From Chlorobiaceae bacterium (GTDB lineage: Bacteria; Bacteroidota; Chlorobiia; Chlorobiales; Chlorobiaceae), in contig JAAXWP010000011.1 of assembly GCA_013334925.1 (NCBI GenBank), positions 1-52,488 of the forward strand: 52,488 nt of DNA. The letters run 5' to 3'. The translations under genes were made by a program, and so were the position numbers. The notes beneath the pieces were generated by a model. It worked only from the letters and a program-made list of their open reading frames with translations, had not been told where the DNA came from and ran no database searches. Positions 1 to 8,831 of this stretch are shown one piece after another. Numbering within the stretch: position 1 is the stretch's first letter; every line of letters starts with the position of its first letter.

Positions 1-83
1 GCTTCCCCACTCCATTGCTGGTAGTCGAGGCATGACTTGGGGCCATGATGGGTGGTTATTCCTTTCATGTAAGACTCTTTCAT
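1..83 (-). CDS. 5' end of a small ORF of the group II intron leader type (partial)
   Basis: The frame begins with ATG at 83 and runs off the left edge. Its residues start MKESYMKGITTHHGPKSC, which resembles the short ORF usually found just ahead of group II intron reverse transcriptase/maturase genes. The resemblance is recalled from family knowledge and was not searched. It lies immediately downstream of a broken IS3-type orfA on the same strand, consistent with an intron inserted in an IS. The maturase itself would be outside the window. Confidence 0.4.
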   Translation of the reverse strand, partial: MKESYMKGITTHHGPKSCLDYQQWSGE

Positions 84-115
84 TCTCTACTCTTCGCCGG
101 TTTTCATCGGCGCTT

Positions 116-229
116 TCATAGCGTCCCTCTCCATCTGCCCAGATCCGAGATGGGGACACGGTCAACAAGGTGGCGCTTGAGAATAAAAACCTTCTCTTGA
201 GCGGTGTAGTTTTTTCGCTGTTTGCGCAT
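116..229 (-). pseudogene. IS3-family transposase orfA, 5' remnant
   Basis: A GGAGGA ribosome site precedes ATG at 229. The 37 codons read MRKQRKNYTAQEKVFILKRH and onward to a VPISDL stretch, the N-terminal helix-turn-helix start typical of IS3-family OrfA. The reading then changes abruptly to GRWRGTL and stops. A normal OrfA is about 90-100 aa, so about a third remains. The break at about position 137 is probably the edge of the next insertion, likely a group II intron. Confidence 0.55.
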
Positions 230-323
230 GGGGATTTCCTCCGTTTTCGTACTCTAACTCAAAAGGTTGAATTCTCCAATTCACGCTGAACCAAAACAAC
301 GCAACTAATCCTATTTTTTCACA

Positions 324-1277
324 TTACAGATCATGATCTTCTTTACGATATTCGATAAATACATACTTAAATATAAGCTCTGACGAGCTATAAAAAGCGA
401 CAAATTCCTCACCATCCTTACCGAATAAATTAAATGGCAAACGTTGATATTTCACAAGAACAATCATAGCAATCTGGATAAACAGGCGTGAAAAGAGAAT
501 TAACGAATCGAGCGTATGATTCATCTCAGATGTAATAGCACCGCCAACACTAATCACATTCTTCCTTCTTTGATCATCATAAGAAAAAGCGCTATCTAAG
601 TTAGCCATATGATGTGCATGAACATAATCAGAATAATGACTATACATTGGTTCTCTAATAGAACGATACAGACCCCAGAAATCCTTCAACTCCTCATCCT
701 TAAATATCTTTTCCAAGATTTTGTTGAGCGCCCTTGGTCTAGTATAATTCCACCAAACCTTGTCCTGCTGTTCTTTACTATCGCCCATCGTACGATAATT
801 AACATAAAAATCCTGATCAGCCAGAACAGCAATACCAATATCCGCGTATTCTATATATGAACGAAACAATTGTTTTGCCTGCAGATGAAGCCCATTCTCA
901 ATTAACAAATGAATCCCTAAAAGAGAATTTACCAGATTACTTAAAAATAAGCCAAAATGTCTAATTTGATACATCCGATTCGATCCATCAGAAATATGCT
1001 CAAACTTCTTCTTAGGCTCAATACCAAAGAAATCCCATATTAGCAAGAATAGATCAATATGCAAACATATGCTATACCCCAGCATTTTCTCTTCCATAGA
1101 AAATTTACCCTTAAAATCATTATTACACTTTTGCCTAATCATTCTCATACCTCTCTTACAATCATTAAGCTTCTTAATAAGCATAGCGCCATAACCTTCA
1201 GGGCAGTTCATAGCAGATGAACTTATCTTAACCATCTCCTCAAGAATCGCAAATACATTTCTAAAAAGTGTATTCAT
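324..1277 (-). CDS. Hypothetical protein, AT-rich, possibly DUF5677-like
   Basis: A 317-aa soluble, helix-rich protein with no motif I can assign firmly. The central part (HLLIENGLHLQAKQLFRSYIEYADIGIAVLA) has the flavour of DUF5677/HEPN-like helical proteins, where a hydrophobic helix is followed by an RSYIEY segment; this is weak. I take the ATG at 1277 (MNTLFRN) rather than an upstream TTG at 1316. No good ribosome site is visible for either. The gene is strikingly AT-rich beside the GC-rich core genes and sits next to IS debris, which points to horizontal acquisition. Function unknown. Confidence 0.6.
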   Translation of the reverse strand: MNTLFRNVFAILEEMVKISSSAMNCPEGYGAMLIKKLNDCKRGMRMIRQKCNNDFKGKFSMEEKMLGYSICLHIDLFLLIWDFFGIEPKKKFEHISDGSNRMYQIRHFGLFLSNLVNSLLGIHLLIENGLHLQAKQLFRSYIEYADIGIAVLADQDFYVNYRTMGDSKEQQDKVWWNYTRPRALNKILEKIFKDEELKDFWGLYRSIREPMYSHYSDYVHAHHMANLDSAFSYDDQRRKNVISVGGAITSEMNHTLDSLILFSRLFIQIAMIVLVKYQRLPFNLFGKDGEEFVAFYSSSELIFKYVFIEYRKEDHDL

Positions 1278-1465
1278 AATAATACCCAATAATCTTTCGA
1301 CACCACTTAAGAACAATCAGAATCCTTTATACGACAGCCCTAATAAAATATATTCCCAAACAAAAATCATATACCATACCGAGCTAACGAATATATTTTT
1401 ATCATGCAACTCATCCTCCTAGCAGCGCATCGAAATACTTTCCCCAAGAGATCAAAAGCAAAAAA

Positions 1466-2542
1466 CTAATAAACGCGTTTGTACGTTCTTTCTGCAAGAA
1501 CATTCTTAACCTGAACCTCATTCAGAGCACCAACATCTCTTGTTATTTCCGTTATAGAATAGCCCGCACTGGCAAGCTCTCTTATTTTCAACACTTGACT
1601 AGGCATAAGATTCTTTTCTCGAGAACTTATCACTTTCAAATAGTGCTCATCATCCTTCCACAACTCAGTCATAAACGGGTTAGGCATTCCCTTTCGGGGA
1701 TGTTGTCTAACGAACTCCGCAATGGCTCTATCTCTTTCATCAAGATCTACAATTGGGTGATCCGTGATGCGATGCTTATAAAGATGACTAAGACCTTTGA
1801 AACCACCAGGAATCATATTTAATCCTTTCGGGTATAAGGAGTGTGTATCAACATATCTTTCCTCCCAGGCCATTGCCTCATCATATGACAGATTTACCAA
1901 CTGCAAGTATGAGTGGTAAACAACATCCTTTCCTTTGATCGATTCTCTCCAAGCCAGATGGAATAATTTATTATCACCCTGCCTGACCTCACGCAGATGT
2001 TCCTCAAGACGCTTCAGCCAGTTTCTTCTTGTAATTCCCGAGTAACACTTCTCGATCAATCCAGTACTGCTCGTATCGTCATCTTCATTCCCGCTATTTC
2101 TAGTGAGCTTAATACAGTGTGAGTAGCACTGATGACCATCGTTGGCATCTCCCCAGTCTTTAAGTAAGAACTGCAATGGTATTTTAAATGTCCAACGAGC
2201 ACCGTCTTTATGAATTATTGAGAACATACTATTGACCCTTCTATCAAATCCCGACCGAGAACCGTCTGAAAAATCGTAATAATCCTGAATCCGCAACTGA
2301 GCCACATTCGTACAAAAATCCATATCGTAACAAATCTCAATATCATAATTCAGGAATCTATCCCATGTCTTTTTGCCTTGTGTAAGCCGATTTTTCTGTC
2401 TCATCTTTCCAATTACACCTTTGTGTTCACTTGTATCATCCACTTCCTGAAGAAACAAATCAAAGTCTCTAAGAATTCTAATATCAAACCATCCCGGCAA
2501 TAAAAAACGACAATTTGTTGCGCTAATATACTTAAACTTCAT
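1466..2542 (-). CDS. GIY-YIG nuclease-like protein with C-terminal helix-turn-helix
   Basis: A 358-aa protein. Around residues 160-200 the stretch EKCYSGITRRNWLKRLEEH fits the GIY-YIG core: a Y-x-G strand followed by an R..EH helix. The last 45 residues (SQVLKIRELASAGYSITEI, then a VKNVL-x-x-x-TYKRV ending) look like the NUMOD/HTH-type DNA-recognition module often appended to homing endonucleases. The N-terminal 150 residues are unassigned. The expected role is a DNA-nicking or -cleaving enzyme, either a free-standing homing type or a defence nuclease. The gene is AT-rich and monocistronic, flanked by 188- and 234-bp gaps. The GIY-YIG assignment is from motif only; the substrate is unknown. 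Confidence 0.55.
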   Translation of the reverse strand: MKFKYISATNCRFLLPGWFDIRILRDFDLFLQEVDDTSEHKGVIGKMRQKNRLTQGKKTWDRFLNYDIEICYDMDFCTNVAQLRIQDYYDFSDGSRSGFDRRVNSMFSIIHKDGARWTFKIPLQFLLKDWGDANDGHQCYSHCIKLTRNSGNEDDDTSSTGLIEKCYSGITRRNWLKRLEEHLREVRQGDNKLFHLAWRESIKGKDVVYHSYLQLVNLSYDEAMAWEERYVDTHSLYPKGLNMIPGGFKGLSHLYKHRITDHPIVDLDERDRAIAEFVRQHPRKGMPNPFMTELWKDDEHYLKVISSREKNLMPSQVLKIRELASAGYSITEITRDVGALNEVQVKNVLAERTYKRVY

Positions 2543-2776
2543 TGTTTGAATTCCGTCTTATTGTTGTTGACTGTAAATATCGTCGGTTCACAATTTGATT
2601 TATCACCATCCCTATTGATATAGCCGTCTCATAGTGAAGTGACATCTATATCCCATTATCTTCATTTCGAATGTCGTTTAGCAATCAACATTAATAAATC
2701 CTTATCCAATCTCTACCGAACTACTTCAATGCACTCGCTGAAAAGAATGCAGAGGGACGCTGTTCACTTCTTGCAC

Positions 2777-4759
2777 TTAGCATATTTCCGAAAGTCCTAA
2801 CGATCTCAAATATCCATACGTGCTATCATAGTACTTCGGTGATCTTGTCGGATCATCCGTGTTTCCTTCAGGTACGAATATGACCATGCCTTGCCGGGCA
2901 CGGGTGAGAAGAACTCGGTAGGCGTTTTTCTGGTACTGCTTCCGCGACTCCTTGTTGATCTTCTGCCAGTTGCTTCCCCTGAATGAGTAATGTTCCCATC
3001 CTTGTTTTCCGAATCGGAAATCGCCATCCCACGAAACGCACACCCAGTCGAGTTCAAGCCCTTGAACGTGAAACTCGGTAGCAACATCTTCGAGGTAGTA
3101 GGAGGATCTGACGTCATGTTTACCGTCGAGAAACCATTTGACATGGTTCATAGGCGATTTAACGTCTATGGCGTAAGGTTTGAGGCGTTCGGCCTGCGAG
3201 GAGACGACCATACCGTAACGCTCGGAACCGCTGGCGTGGGATTTCAACCATTTTTTGGCTTTGTCGAGATCTCTTGTCAGGACGATGGGGTAACGTTCCT
3301 GAATTTGCTGATAGAGATTTCTTGCCTCATCGACTTCGCAATCAAGTACGGTTTTAACGAACCTTGACACAGTTTCGGCCCGGAAGGAGCGCATAGAAAC
3401 CGCGAGATGGAGGTCATCTTGGAAGTGAACGTTGTTGAGAGTTTCGACCGATCGAATCACTTCGCCAGCACCGTATTCGCTGTCAGTCAAGGCGGAGGAG
3501 ATGTAGAGGTGCCAGTCGGGGAAACTCGCTTTGACAGCTTCAATCCACGCACCGATACCAGCTTCTCCAGTATTAATCTCCTGACCTCCCCCGACCAGGC
3601 AGATGATGACGGCCCAATCATCCTTCCGATTCATGCAGGAGATAAGGAATTCAGGTTCCGATTCGTCAAAATCGTCTACCCCCATTTTCTGCTTCATGAA
3701 CTTTACCGTCTGTTCTTTGTCCCAGGCGCGTTGTGCTTCGTCGAAAAGTGCAACATGTTCGACGGGGGGTTTGCCGTTATTATTGAGACAATCGTCCCGG
3801 AAATGATGGACGTTCTGGATGAACTGCTTTACCCGTGCTTCGGCATCCCCTTTTTTCAGTTTGTTACCGTTGTTCCGTTTTTCTCGATAAACCATATCTC
3901 TTGCAAGCGCTTCACGCAGAATGTCCACAAGCGGCTTGTTCCCCGAGAGGAAAACGCTGTAATACTCGCTCTCTTCGCTCCGGTAACGAGTGGCGATATT
4001 CAGACCTACAAGAGTTTTACCAGCTCCGGGAACCCCCGTAACAAAGCAGATGGCTTTTTCTTTTCGTGCTTTTGCTCCGTCGATGATCTGAAAGAGTTGA
4101 TCGGAAGTTTGCGTCAGGTTGATGGCTTCAGCACCACTTCGCGAGATTTCCGCGACATTGTGTCCTGCATAGAGTGCCCGCGCCGCTTCGATGATCGTCG
4201 GTGTCGGTCGGTAATTAGAGGTACCCCACCCTTCAACATCGAATAGTTTAGATGGAAACCTGCTGATGATTCGCTGCAGGGTCGCTGGGAACTCTGCTTC
4301 GTTGGTACAGATAGGCTGGTAAAGGTCCGGAACTCTTGGATGAGGGTTAAGTATACATGGTGATGAAGAAGCTTTCGTCGCGACCAACAGCGGAACGACC
4401 GTTGCGTCGTGACTGGCTTCGTGAAAGTATTTCAGATCGAGGGCGTAGTCATATGCCTGATCGATATCGGCGGTTAGGTACTGACTGCTGTCGGTTTTGA
4501 ACTCAACTGGAATAACGAGACCATGGACGAGCAGAACTGCGTCGATGCGGCGCCCCATGCGGGGAATGTCAAATTCAATGTGCAGCCAGCCGTCAATGCC
4601 TTTAAGCGCTTCGCGCAGGATAGAAATCTCTTTCTGCCAAGCGATTTTCTGAGTGGGAAGATCAGCAAAGCTGCTGTTCTGTGCCAGTTCGCCAATGATC
4701 TGCAAGTCAGGTGTTTGCTGAAACTCACCGATGTTAGCGTTGTACCATGATCGGCTCAT
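2777..4759 (-). CDS. DUF2075 nuclease-helicase-like ATPase
   Basis: A 660-aa protein. The N-terminal third has a PD-(D/E)XK-like restriction fold: RRIDAVLLVHG followed by VIPVEFK gives the D...E-x-K signature near residues 70-90. The middle carries Walker A (TGVPGAGKT, about residue 240) and a Walker B/motif II (ALFDEAQRAW). The C-terminus has a superfamily I helicase motif VI (VLLTRARQGMVIF). This order matches DUF2075 (Schlafen group 3-like) proteins, which are often in defence islands. Its start overlaps the stop of the upstream 130-aa gene by ATGA, so the two are translationally coupled. The target (phage DNA or RNA) is inferred, not seen. Confidence 0.75.
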   Translation of the reverse strand: MSRSWYNANIGEFQQTPDLQIIGELAQNSSFADLPTQKIAWQKEISILREALKGIDGWLHIEFDIPRMGRRIDAVLLVHGLVIPVEFKTDSSQYLTADIDQAYDYALDLKYFHEASHDATVVPLLVATKASSSPCILNPHPRVPDLYQPICTNEAEFPATLQRIISRFPSKLFDVEGWGTSNYRPTPTIIEAARALYAGHNVAEISRSGAEAINLTQTSDQLFQIIDGAKARKEKAICFVTGVPGAGKTLVGLNIATRYRSEESEYYSVFLSGNKPLVDILREALARDMVYREKRNNGNKLKKGDAEARVKQFIQNVHHFRDDCLNNNGKPPVEHVALFDEAQRAWDKEQTVKFMKQKMGVDDFDESEPEFLISCMNRKDDWAVIICLVGGGQEINTGEAGIGAWIEAVKASFPDWHLYISSALTDSEYGAGEVIRSVETLNNVHFQDDLHLAVSMRSFRAETVSRFVKTVLDCEVDEARNLYQQIQERYPIVLTRDLDKAKKWLKSHASGSERYGMVVSSQAERLKPYAIDVKSPMNHVKWFLDGKHDVRSSYYLEDVATEFHVQGLELDWVCVSWDGDFRFGKQGWEHYSFRGSNWQKINKESRKQYQKNAYRVLLTRARQGMVIFVPEGNTDDPTRSPKYYDSTYGYLRSLGLSEIC

Positions 4760-5148
4760 GACGGCAAACGGCTTGCTCTAATTGCATCAAGTCTATCGGC
4801 CGGATGAAAAACAGCCCATCCCTTATCAGCGCACGCCTGTACTTCTGTAAGAAATTCGGTGATCGATCGTTCCGGAATTTTGGTATCGGTTAACTCAATT
4901 CCTTCAACGGCAGCGAATTCGTGGTAGCAGTGATCGTCTCCAGTGACAGGCTCGTCGGCATAGAAAAAGAGTTCTGGGAGCCCGACCTGATGTGCAATGA
5001 AGAGCTCCTGCTGATCGAAAGAGTCCCGAAGCTTACGCTCGATAACTTCGACGCTCAGTTCATCTGGATTCGTGAAGTCGACCGAACCCCATGCCTTGTA
5101 ATTTCCTGCGTCTCGGTAGAGGTAGCTGAATCGAATGCCGTTGGTCAT
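4756..5148 (-). CDS. Small partner protein of the DUF2075 ATPase
   Basis: A 130-aa acidic protein beginning MTNGIRFSYLYRDAGNYKAW. No family is recognised with certainty. Short beta-rich segments (FSYLYRDAGNYKAWGSVDF) and many acidic residues are visible, with no transmembrane helix or signal. It is the first gene of a two-gene minus-strand unit; its TGA overlaps the ATG of the DUF2075 gene. Such fixed pairing suggests a complex, a regulator or an antitoxin-like brake on the nuclease-helicase. This is inference from context. Confidence 0.6.
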   Translation of the reverse strand: MTNGIRFSYLYRDAGNYKAWGSVDFTNPDELSVEVIERKLRDSFDQQELFIAHQVGLPELFFYADEPVTGDDHCYHEFAAVEGIELTDTKIPERSITEFLTEVQACADKGWAVFHPADRLDAIRASRLPS

Positions 5149-5549
5149 GGTGGCAAATTAGTTTGACTGGCATTGTCTTTGACCCGATACTGCTGGGTAT
5201 TATTGAAGTATATGGATTACCAGCTTGATTGGCAATGGTATAAGGAAAGTCGAGGATGTTTGAAGAAAACTCGAAGGCATTTTACGGCAGGAAAAGGAAG
5301 AAAATACCTATGCGGCAAGCTTCTGTTCTCAAGAATCCTGAATGTCCGCTCGGGCTGTTGTGAATTGTTATCCGATGAAAATGGGGGTAAAGTTGCCAAT
5401 CGCCCAAAGCTGAGGAAAACCGGTATATTTAATCTGAGCAGGGGTAGTTCCGTAACCCATGCCTGACGGTGAGATTGTTTCTGTATAGAGATGATGCGAG
5501 GCACTTAAATAACAAGCAGATTTTAATTTAGCAACAGAAGGAGACACCT
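5149..5549. other. Intergenic region without a supportable gene
   Basis: About 400 bases between the divergent DUF2075 unit and the FMN-binding gene. Open frames of 95-97 codons exist on both strands but have no ribosome site and no recognisable protein character. The right end carries the strong AAGGAGA site of the next gene. No repeat or terminator was identified. Confidence 0.4.
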
Positions 5550-5921
5550 ATGATTCCGGAGAAATTAAGGGAAGTGTTGGGCCATGAGGGTGTGGTTGCG
5601 ATAGCGACTTTAGGGCAGGATGGACCTCATCTGGTGAATACCTGGAACAGTTATGTCCAGATTACTGAGGCCGGTCGGCTTCTGATTCCCATGGGTTATA
5701 TGCGTCGTACCGAGGCGAACATTGCATCAAACAACCAGGTGCTCATCACCATGGGAAGCCGTGAGGTTGCCGGTAACATGGGACCCGGTACCGGCTTCCT
5801 GATCAAAGGTGTCGCGAGCATAGAAACTTCCGGCCCTGATTTTGACCTGGTCAAGGCAAAATTTCCATGGGCACGAGCCGTAATGGCGGTTACCGCCAGC
5901 GCCATCGATCAGACACTGTAA
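5550..5921 (+). CDS. FMN-binding protein, PPOX split-barrel fold (Desulfovibrio FMN-bp type)
   Basis: A 123-aa protein, the same size as the FMN-binding protein of Desulfovibrio vulgaris Miyazaki. It shares its segments: EGVVAIAT near the start, GPHLVNTWNSY, RRTEANIA, MGSREVAG, GPGTGFLIKG and a final IDQTL. This small dimeric flavoprotein binds FMN non-covalently and is thought to act as a one- or two-electron carrier in anaerobes; its partner is unknown. An AAGGAGA ribosome site lies 7 bases before ATG 5550. The gene stands alone, followed by an inverted repeat and a sigma-54 promoter for the next gene. Two other PPOX-like proteins occur in the window. Confidence 0.85.
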   Translation: MIPEKLREVLGHEGVVAIATLGQDGPHLVNTWNSYVQITEAGRLLIPMGYMRRTEANIASNNQVLITMGSREVAGNMGPGTGFLIKGVASIETSGPDFDLVKAKFPWARAVMAVTASAIDQTL

Positions 5922-6032
5922 TAAAATGACGCCCTGAGTCAGGGAAAGCCCAGGTACGCTACGCAGCACGTGAATTAAGCCACATAAAGGCCTTTACCTG
6001 TAAGCATCATGCCCGTACTATCGTATCGCACA

Positions 6033-6060
6033 GCCGAAACCCCGCCATTGAGGTTTCGGC
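6033..6060. repeat. Perfect 9-bp inverted repeat downstream of the FMN-binding gene
   Basis: GCCGAAACC (6033-6041) and GGTTTCGGC (6052-6060) flank a 10-base loop. The hairpin would be stable, but no T-run follows, so it is not a classical Rho-independent terminator. A second, looser dyad (CGTAATC 6126-6132, GATTACG 6163-6169) lies 18-60 bases ahead of the sigma-54 promoter at 6187 and could be an activator site. Confidence 0.4.
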
Positions 6061-6186
6061 AATGGATGTTCCGCCCGAAAAACCCCGTAAAATCAAGTTA
6101 ACGCACAATATCCTGCACGTTACACCGTAATCAGGGCGTATCATATACTGCATATCACCACCGATTACGTCAGATAATTCTGGCAA

Positions 6187-6202
6187 TGGCACGGGTTTTG
6201 TA
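6187..6202 (+). promoter_or_regulatory. Sigma-54 (RpoN) promoter
   Basis: TGGCAC, five bases, TTGTA: the -24 GG and the -12 element are at the canonical distance, with GT in place of GC at -12. The expected start is near 6214, about 50 bases before the ATG at 6265. The same arrangement recurs at 9392-9407 ahead of the paralogue, and the bases between promoter and start codon are also similar. Confidence 0.7.
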
Positions 6203-6264
6203 CGACTATCAGCGAAGGCTGTAGTTGAAGCAAAATGAGAATAAAAAACCCCAAGGAGGCAGCC

Positions 6265-6453
6265 ATGAACGCCAATGGATATCTTACCCAGGACATGATC
6301 AGCATTCTGAAAGAGGCTGATGAAGGGATGCAGCTCCCCGATCTTCACAGACTTGAAGAACTTGAAGAGGAAAACGAAAGGCTGAGAAAACTCGCGGCCA
6401 GCCAGGCTCGAGATATCAGGATGCTCAGGCAACTGACACTGGCAAACTGGTAA
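6265..6453 (+). CDS. 62-aa coiled-coil protein, IS3 OrfA-like, paralogue 1
   Basis: It starts at ATG 6265 after an AAGGAGG site. The N-terminal part (MISILKEADEGM) matches the opening helix of IS3-family OrfA. The rest (RLEELEEENERLRKLAAS then DIRMLRQLTLANW-stop) matches the OrfA leucine-zipper tail. The helix-turn-helix core normally between these parts is absent. The length is identical to the paralogue at 9464-9652, and both end IRMLR-x-x-T-x-ANW. A sigma-54 promoter, conserved leader and conserved start suggest a real, regulated gene, not decaying IS debris. A role as a dimerising regulator or peptide partner is speculation. The hybrid kinase gene follows on the opposite strand 30 bases away, tail to tail. 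Confidence 0.7.
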   Translation: MNANGYLTQDMISILKEADEGMQLPDLHRLEELEEENERLRKLAASQARDIRMLRQLTLANW

Positions 6454-6482
6454 AGGATGGCATCAGAGCCTCGATACAACAC

Positions 6483-8831
6483 TCACGAGGCCGCCATCGC
6501 CTTCTGGATAGCACTGAGCAGATCTTTGATCGTAAAGGGTTTCGGTATAAAATTGACCTTCTGATCGTTCATTGACAGAAAATCGATCATACCGGTTGCA
6601 TAGGCCGACATAAACAGAATTTTCATTTCCGGATATGCTTCATGTAACCGCAGACTCAATTCGACACCGCTCATTCCCGGAAGACGGATATCGGCGAGCA
6701 GAAGATCGATCCGGCCCGGATAATGCCCGGGAATTTCAATGGCTGTTTCAGCATCGGAAGCTGTAATCACCCTGAAACCGTTCATTTCAAGGATATTCGT
6801 AACGAGCTTGAGAACTTCGGTTCCATCTTCGACAAGCAGGATCGTCAGTTGTCCTTCTGTATCGCCGGACCTGCTGTCTGAACGGAGTCGCACCGCCCGC
6901 TCCTCCGTGTGCTGAGGCAGATAGATGGAAAAGGTCGTGCCAGTACCCTCTTCAGTCTGGCATTCAATACATCCCTTGCTCTGTTTTACGATACCATAGA
7001 CCGTAGACAGTCCAAGACCGCTCCCTTTTCCAAGCTCTTTTGTCGTAAAAAACGGTTCGAAAATATGCGGAAGTGCTTCCAGGCTGATACCGCTTCCCGT
7101 ATCTGAAACCGTGAGTCGCACATAGTTTCCCGGAAACTGGCAGATATGGCCTTCTGCGGATGCTTTGCTGTCAACCGGCAACAATGCAGTAGTGAGCCTG
7201 ATCCGGCCCTGCCCTTTTATCGCATCACGGGCGTTGATGCACAGGTTTGTAAGAATCTGATCAAGCTGTGAAGGATCGATGGAGATCAGCGAACGCCGGG
7301 TTTCAGGGCTGAACTCGATGGTTATGTCACTTCCGATCAGTCGACTGATCATCGGCAGCAGATGCTCGATCTCGTCATTCAGATCGAGCACTTTCGGTTT
7401 GACCGTCTGCTTGCGTGCAAAAGCAAGCAACTGTCTGGTCAGGTCAGCTGACCTGAGCGCAGCCTGATGAATGAATTGCAGTTTGTCGACAAACGGTTGC
7501 GAAGAGTTGACCTGATTGAGAAGAAGTTCAGTGTTGCCGATGATGGATGTCAGGTGATTGTTGAAATCATGTGCGATACCGCCGGCAAGTTGCCCGATAA
7601 GTTCCAGTTTCTGAGAGTGCAGCAACTGCGCCTGCAACTGTTCGCGCTCTTCTTCGGCCAACTTGCGCTCGGTTATATCCTGAAGAATACCGAGTATATG
7701 ATCCTCATTGCCGATCCTGTCGGTATGATAAATGCCATTTACTGCAATCCATCGGATTTCTCCGTCCACCCGTCGAATTCTGCACTCGAATGCATAGTTC
7801 TTCCGATCCTTGATCGCGCTGTTGATCAATGCTCGAGTCTCCTCTCGTTCTTCCGGTATGACATGTCTCATGAACATGTTGAGAGACCAGTCCGTCTCAT
7901 GTTCATGATAGCCCAGAATCCTGGCCGCTTCGGGTGTACGCATGGCGCGGAAAGTCCTGAGATTCAGGTCCCAGACACCGATGTGGCTCTTTTCAAGTGC
8001 GAAATCCGTATGCTGGCGATGCTTGGCGAGTTCAGCCTCGGCCTGTTTCCGATCCGTTATGTCAACCAGAATGCCGATATAGCTGGTAAGACGACCAGCC
8101 TGATCGCGTAAAGGAAGACCTCGCGCCATGCGCCAGTGTATCGATCCGTCCCGGTATCGCACCCTGAATTCGAAGTTGAGCTCGACTTCCAGCCTGATCG
8201 CATTCTCGAAAGCCTGGAATGCACGGTTACGGTCATCCGGATGCACCACACGTTCCCAGACAGCTGTCGAGGCCTCGACCTCCCCCGGTGTCAGGTCGTA
8301 CAATTCCCACATCGTATCCGACCAGAAATTCCTTCCACTCTCCAGCTCGACCTCCCAGATCCCGGTTCGGGAAAGTTTCAGGGCGAGCTGTGCGCTGGCC
8401 TTGTCAACAGGGGCATTCCGTTCAAAGAGGCGGTGTTCGGTAACCTCGAGAACCGTGACAAGCACATGGGTTATATCCCCGGCTTGCGATCGGTACGGAT
8501 TGATCGTGGTTCTGTGAATTTCAGTTCCCCGACGCTCTTCAAAAACGAACGCCTTTCCGGTACGCAACACATCCGCTCCGGCCTCTCTCCTGAATGTCAG
8601 CCTTTCGGGATTCAGATTGGTTGAAGCAAGGACGAAGATATCCTGGCCGATACACTCGGATACGGTCAGTCCGAACCGTAAGGCAAACAGGGTATTGATA
8701 CTGACAATCCTGCCTGTCGGGTCGACAATGGTCGCCGGATAAGGGAATGCGTCAAGAACAGAGAATACAGCCGTATTTACATCGGCATGAGGCAGAGCGA
8801 CATTTGACATAAGCAAGCTTTCCGTTATCAT
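6483..8831 (-). CDS. PAS-domain hybrid sensor histidine kinase with C-terminal receiver
   Basis: A 782-aa protein without transmembrane helices, so probably a cytoplasmic sensor. Domains in order: PAS about 20-133, PAS/PAC about 145-265 and PAS/PAC about 270-395 (each ending in a V/I-x-D/E-I/V-T-x-R/H-K/R linker), HisKA with H-box GGIAHDFNNHL near 425, an HATPase domain with NARDA (N box), DTGSGI (G1) and GKGSGLGLSTVYG (G2), and a receiver about 655-780 with phospho-acceptor LLADIRLPGMSG and a conserved KP near the end. No output domain is present, so the signal must pass to another protein. ATG 8831 lacks a clear ribosome site; ATG 8810 has GGAAAG upstream and may be the real start. It lies between the two sigma-54-driven small genes. 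Confidence 0.88.
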   Translation of the reverse strand: MITESLLMSNVALPHADVNTAVFSVLDAFPYPATIVDPTGRIVSINTLFALRFGLTVSECIGQDIFVLASTNLNPERLTFRREAGADVLRTGKAFVFEERRGTEIHRTTINPYRSQAGDITHVLVTVLEVTEHRLFERNAPVDKASAQLALKLSRTGIWEVELESGRNFWSDTMWELYDLTPGEVEASTAVWERVVHPDDRNRAFQAFENAIRLEVELNFEFRVRYRDGSIHWRMARGLPLRDQAGRLTSYIGILVDITDRKQAEAELAKHRQHTDFALEKSHIGVWDLNLRTFRAMRTPEAARILGYHEHETDWSLNMFMRHVIPEEREETRALINSAIKDRKNYAFECRIRRVDGEIRWIAVNGIYHTDRIGNEDHILGILQDITERKLAEEEREQLQAQLLHSQKLELIGQLAGGIAHDFNNHLTSIIGNTELLLNQVNSSQPFVDKLQFIHQAALRSADLTRQLLAFARKQTVKPKVLDLNDEIEHLLPMISRLIGSDITIEFSPETRRSLISIDPSQLDQILTNLCINARDAIKGQGRIRLTTALLPVDSKASAEGHICQFPGNYVRLTVSDTGSGISLEALPHIFEPFFTTKELGKGSGLGLSTVYGIVKQSKGCIECQTEEGTGTTFSIYLPQHTEERAVRLRSDSRSGDTEGQLTILLVEDGTEVLKLVTNILEMNGFRVITASDAETAIEIPGHYPGRIDLLLADIRLPGMSGVELSLRLHEAYPEMKILFMSAYATGMIDFLSMNDQKVNFIPKPFTIKDLLSAIQKAMAAS

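Noticed and set aside
3407-4246. A 279-codon open frame on the plus strand
   Set aside because: Antisense to the DUF2075 gene, whose Walker A and motif II are on the other strand.
5173-5466. A 97-codon frame in the gap before the FMN-binding gene
   Set aside because: No ribosome site, no recognisable protein, and a competing frame on the other strand of the same size.
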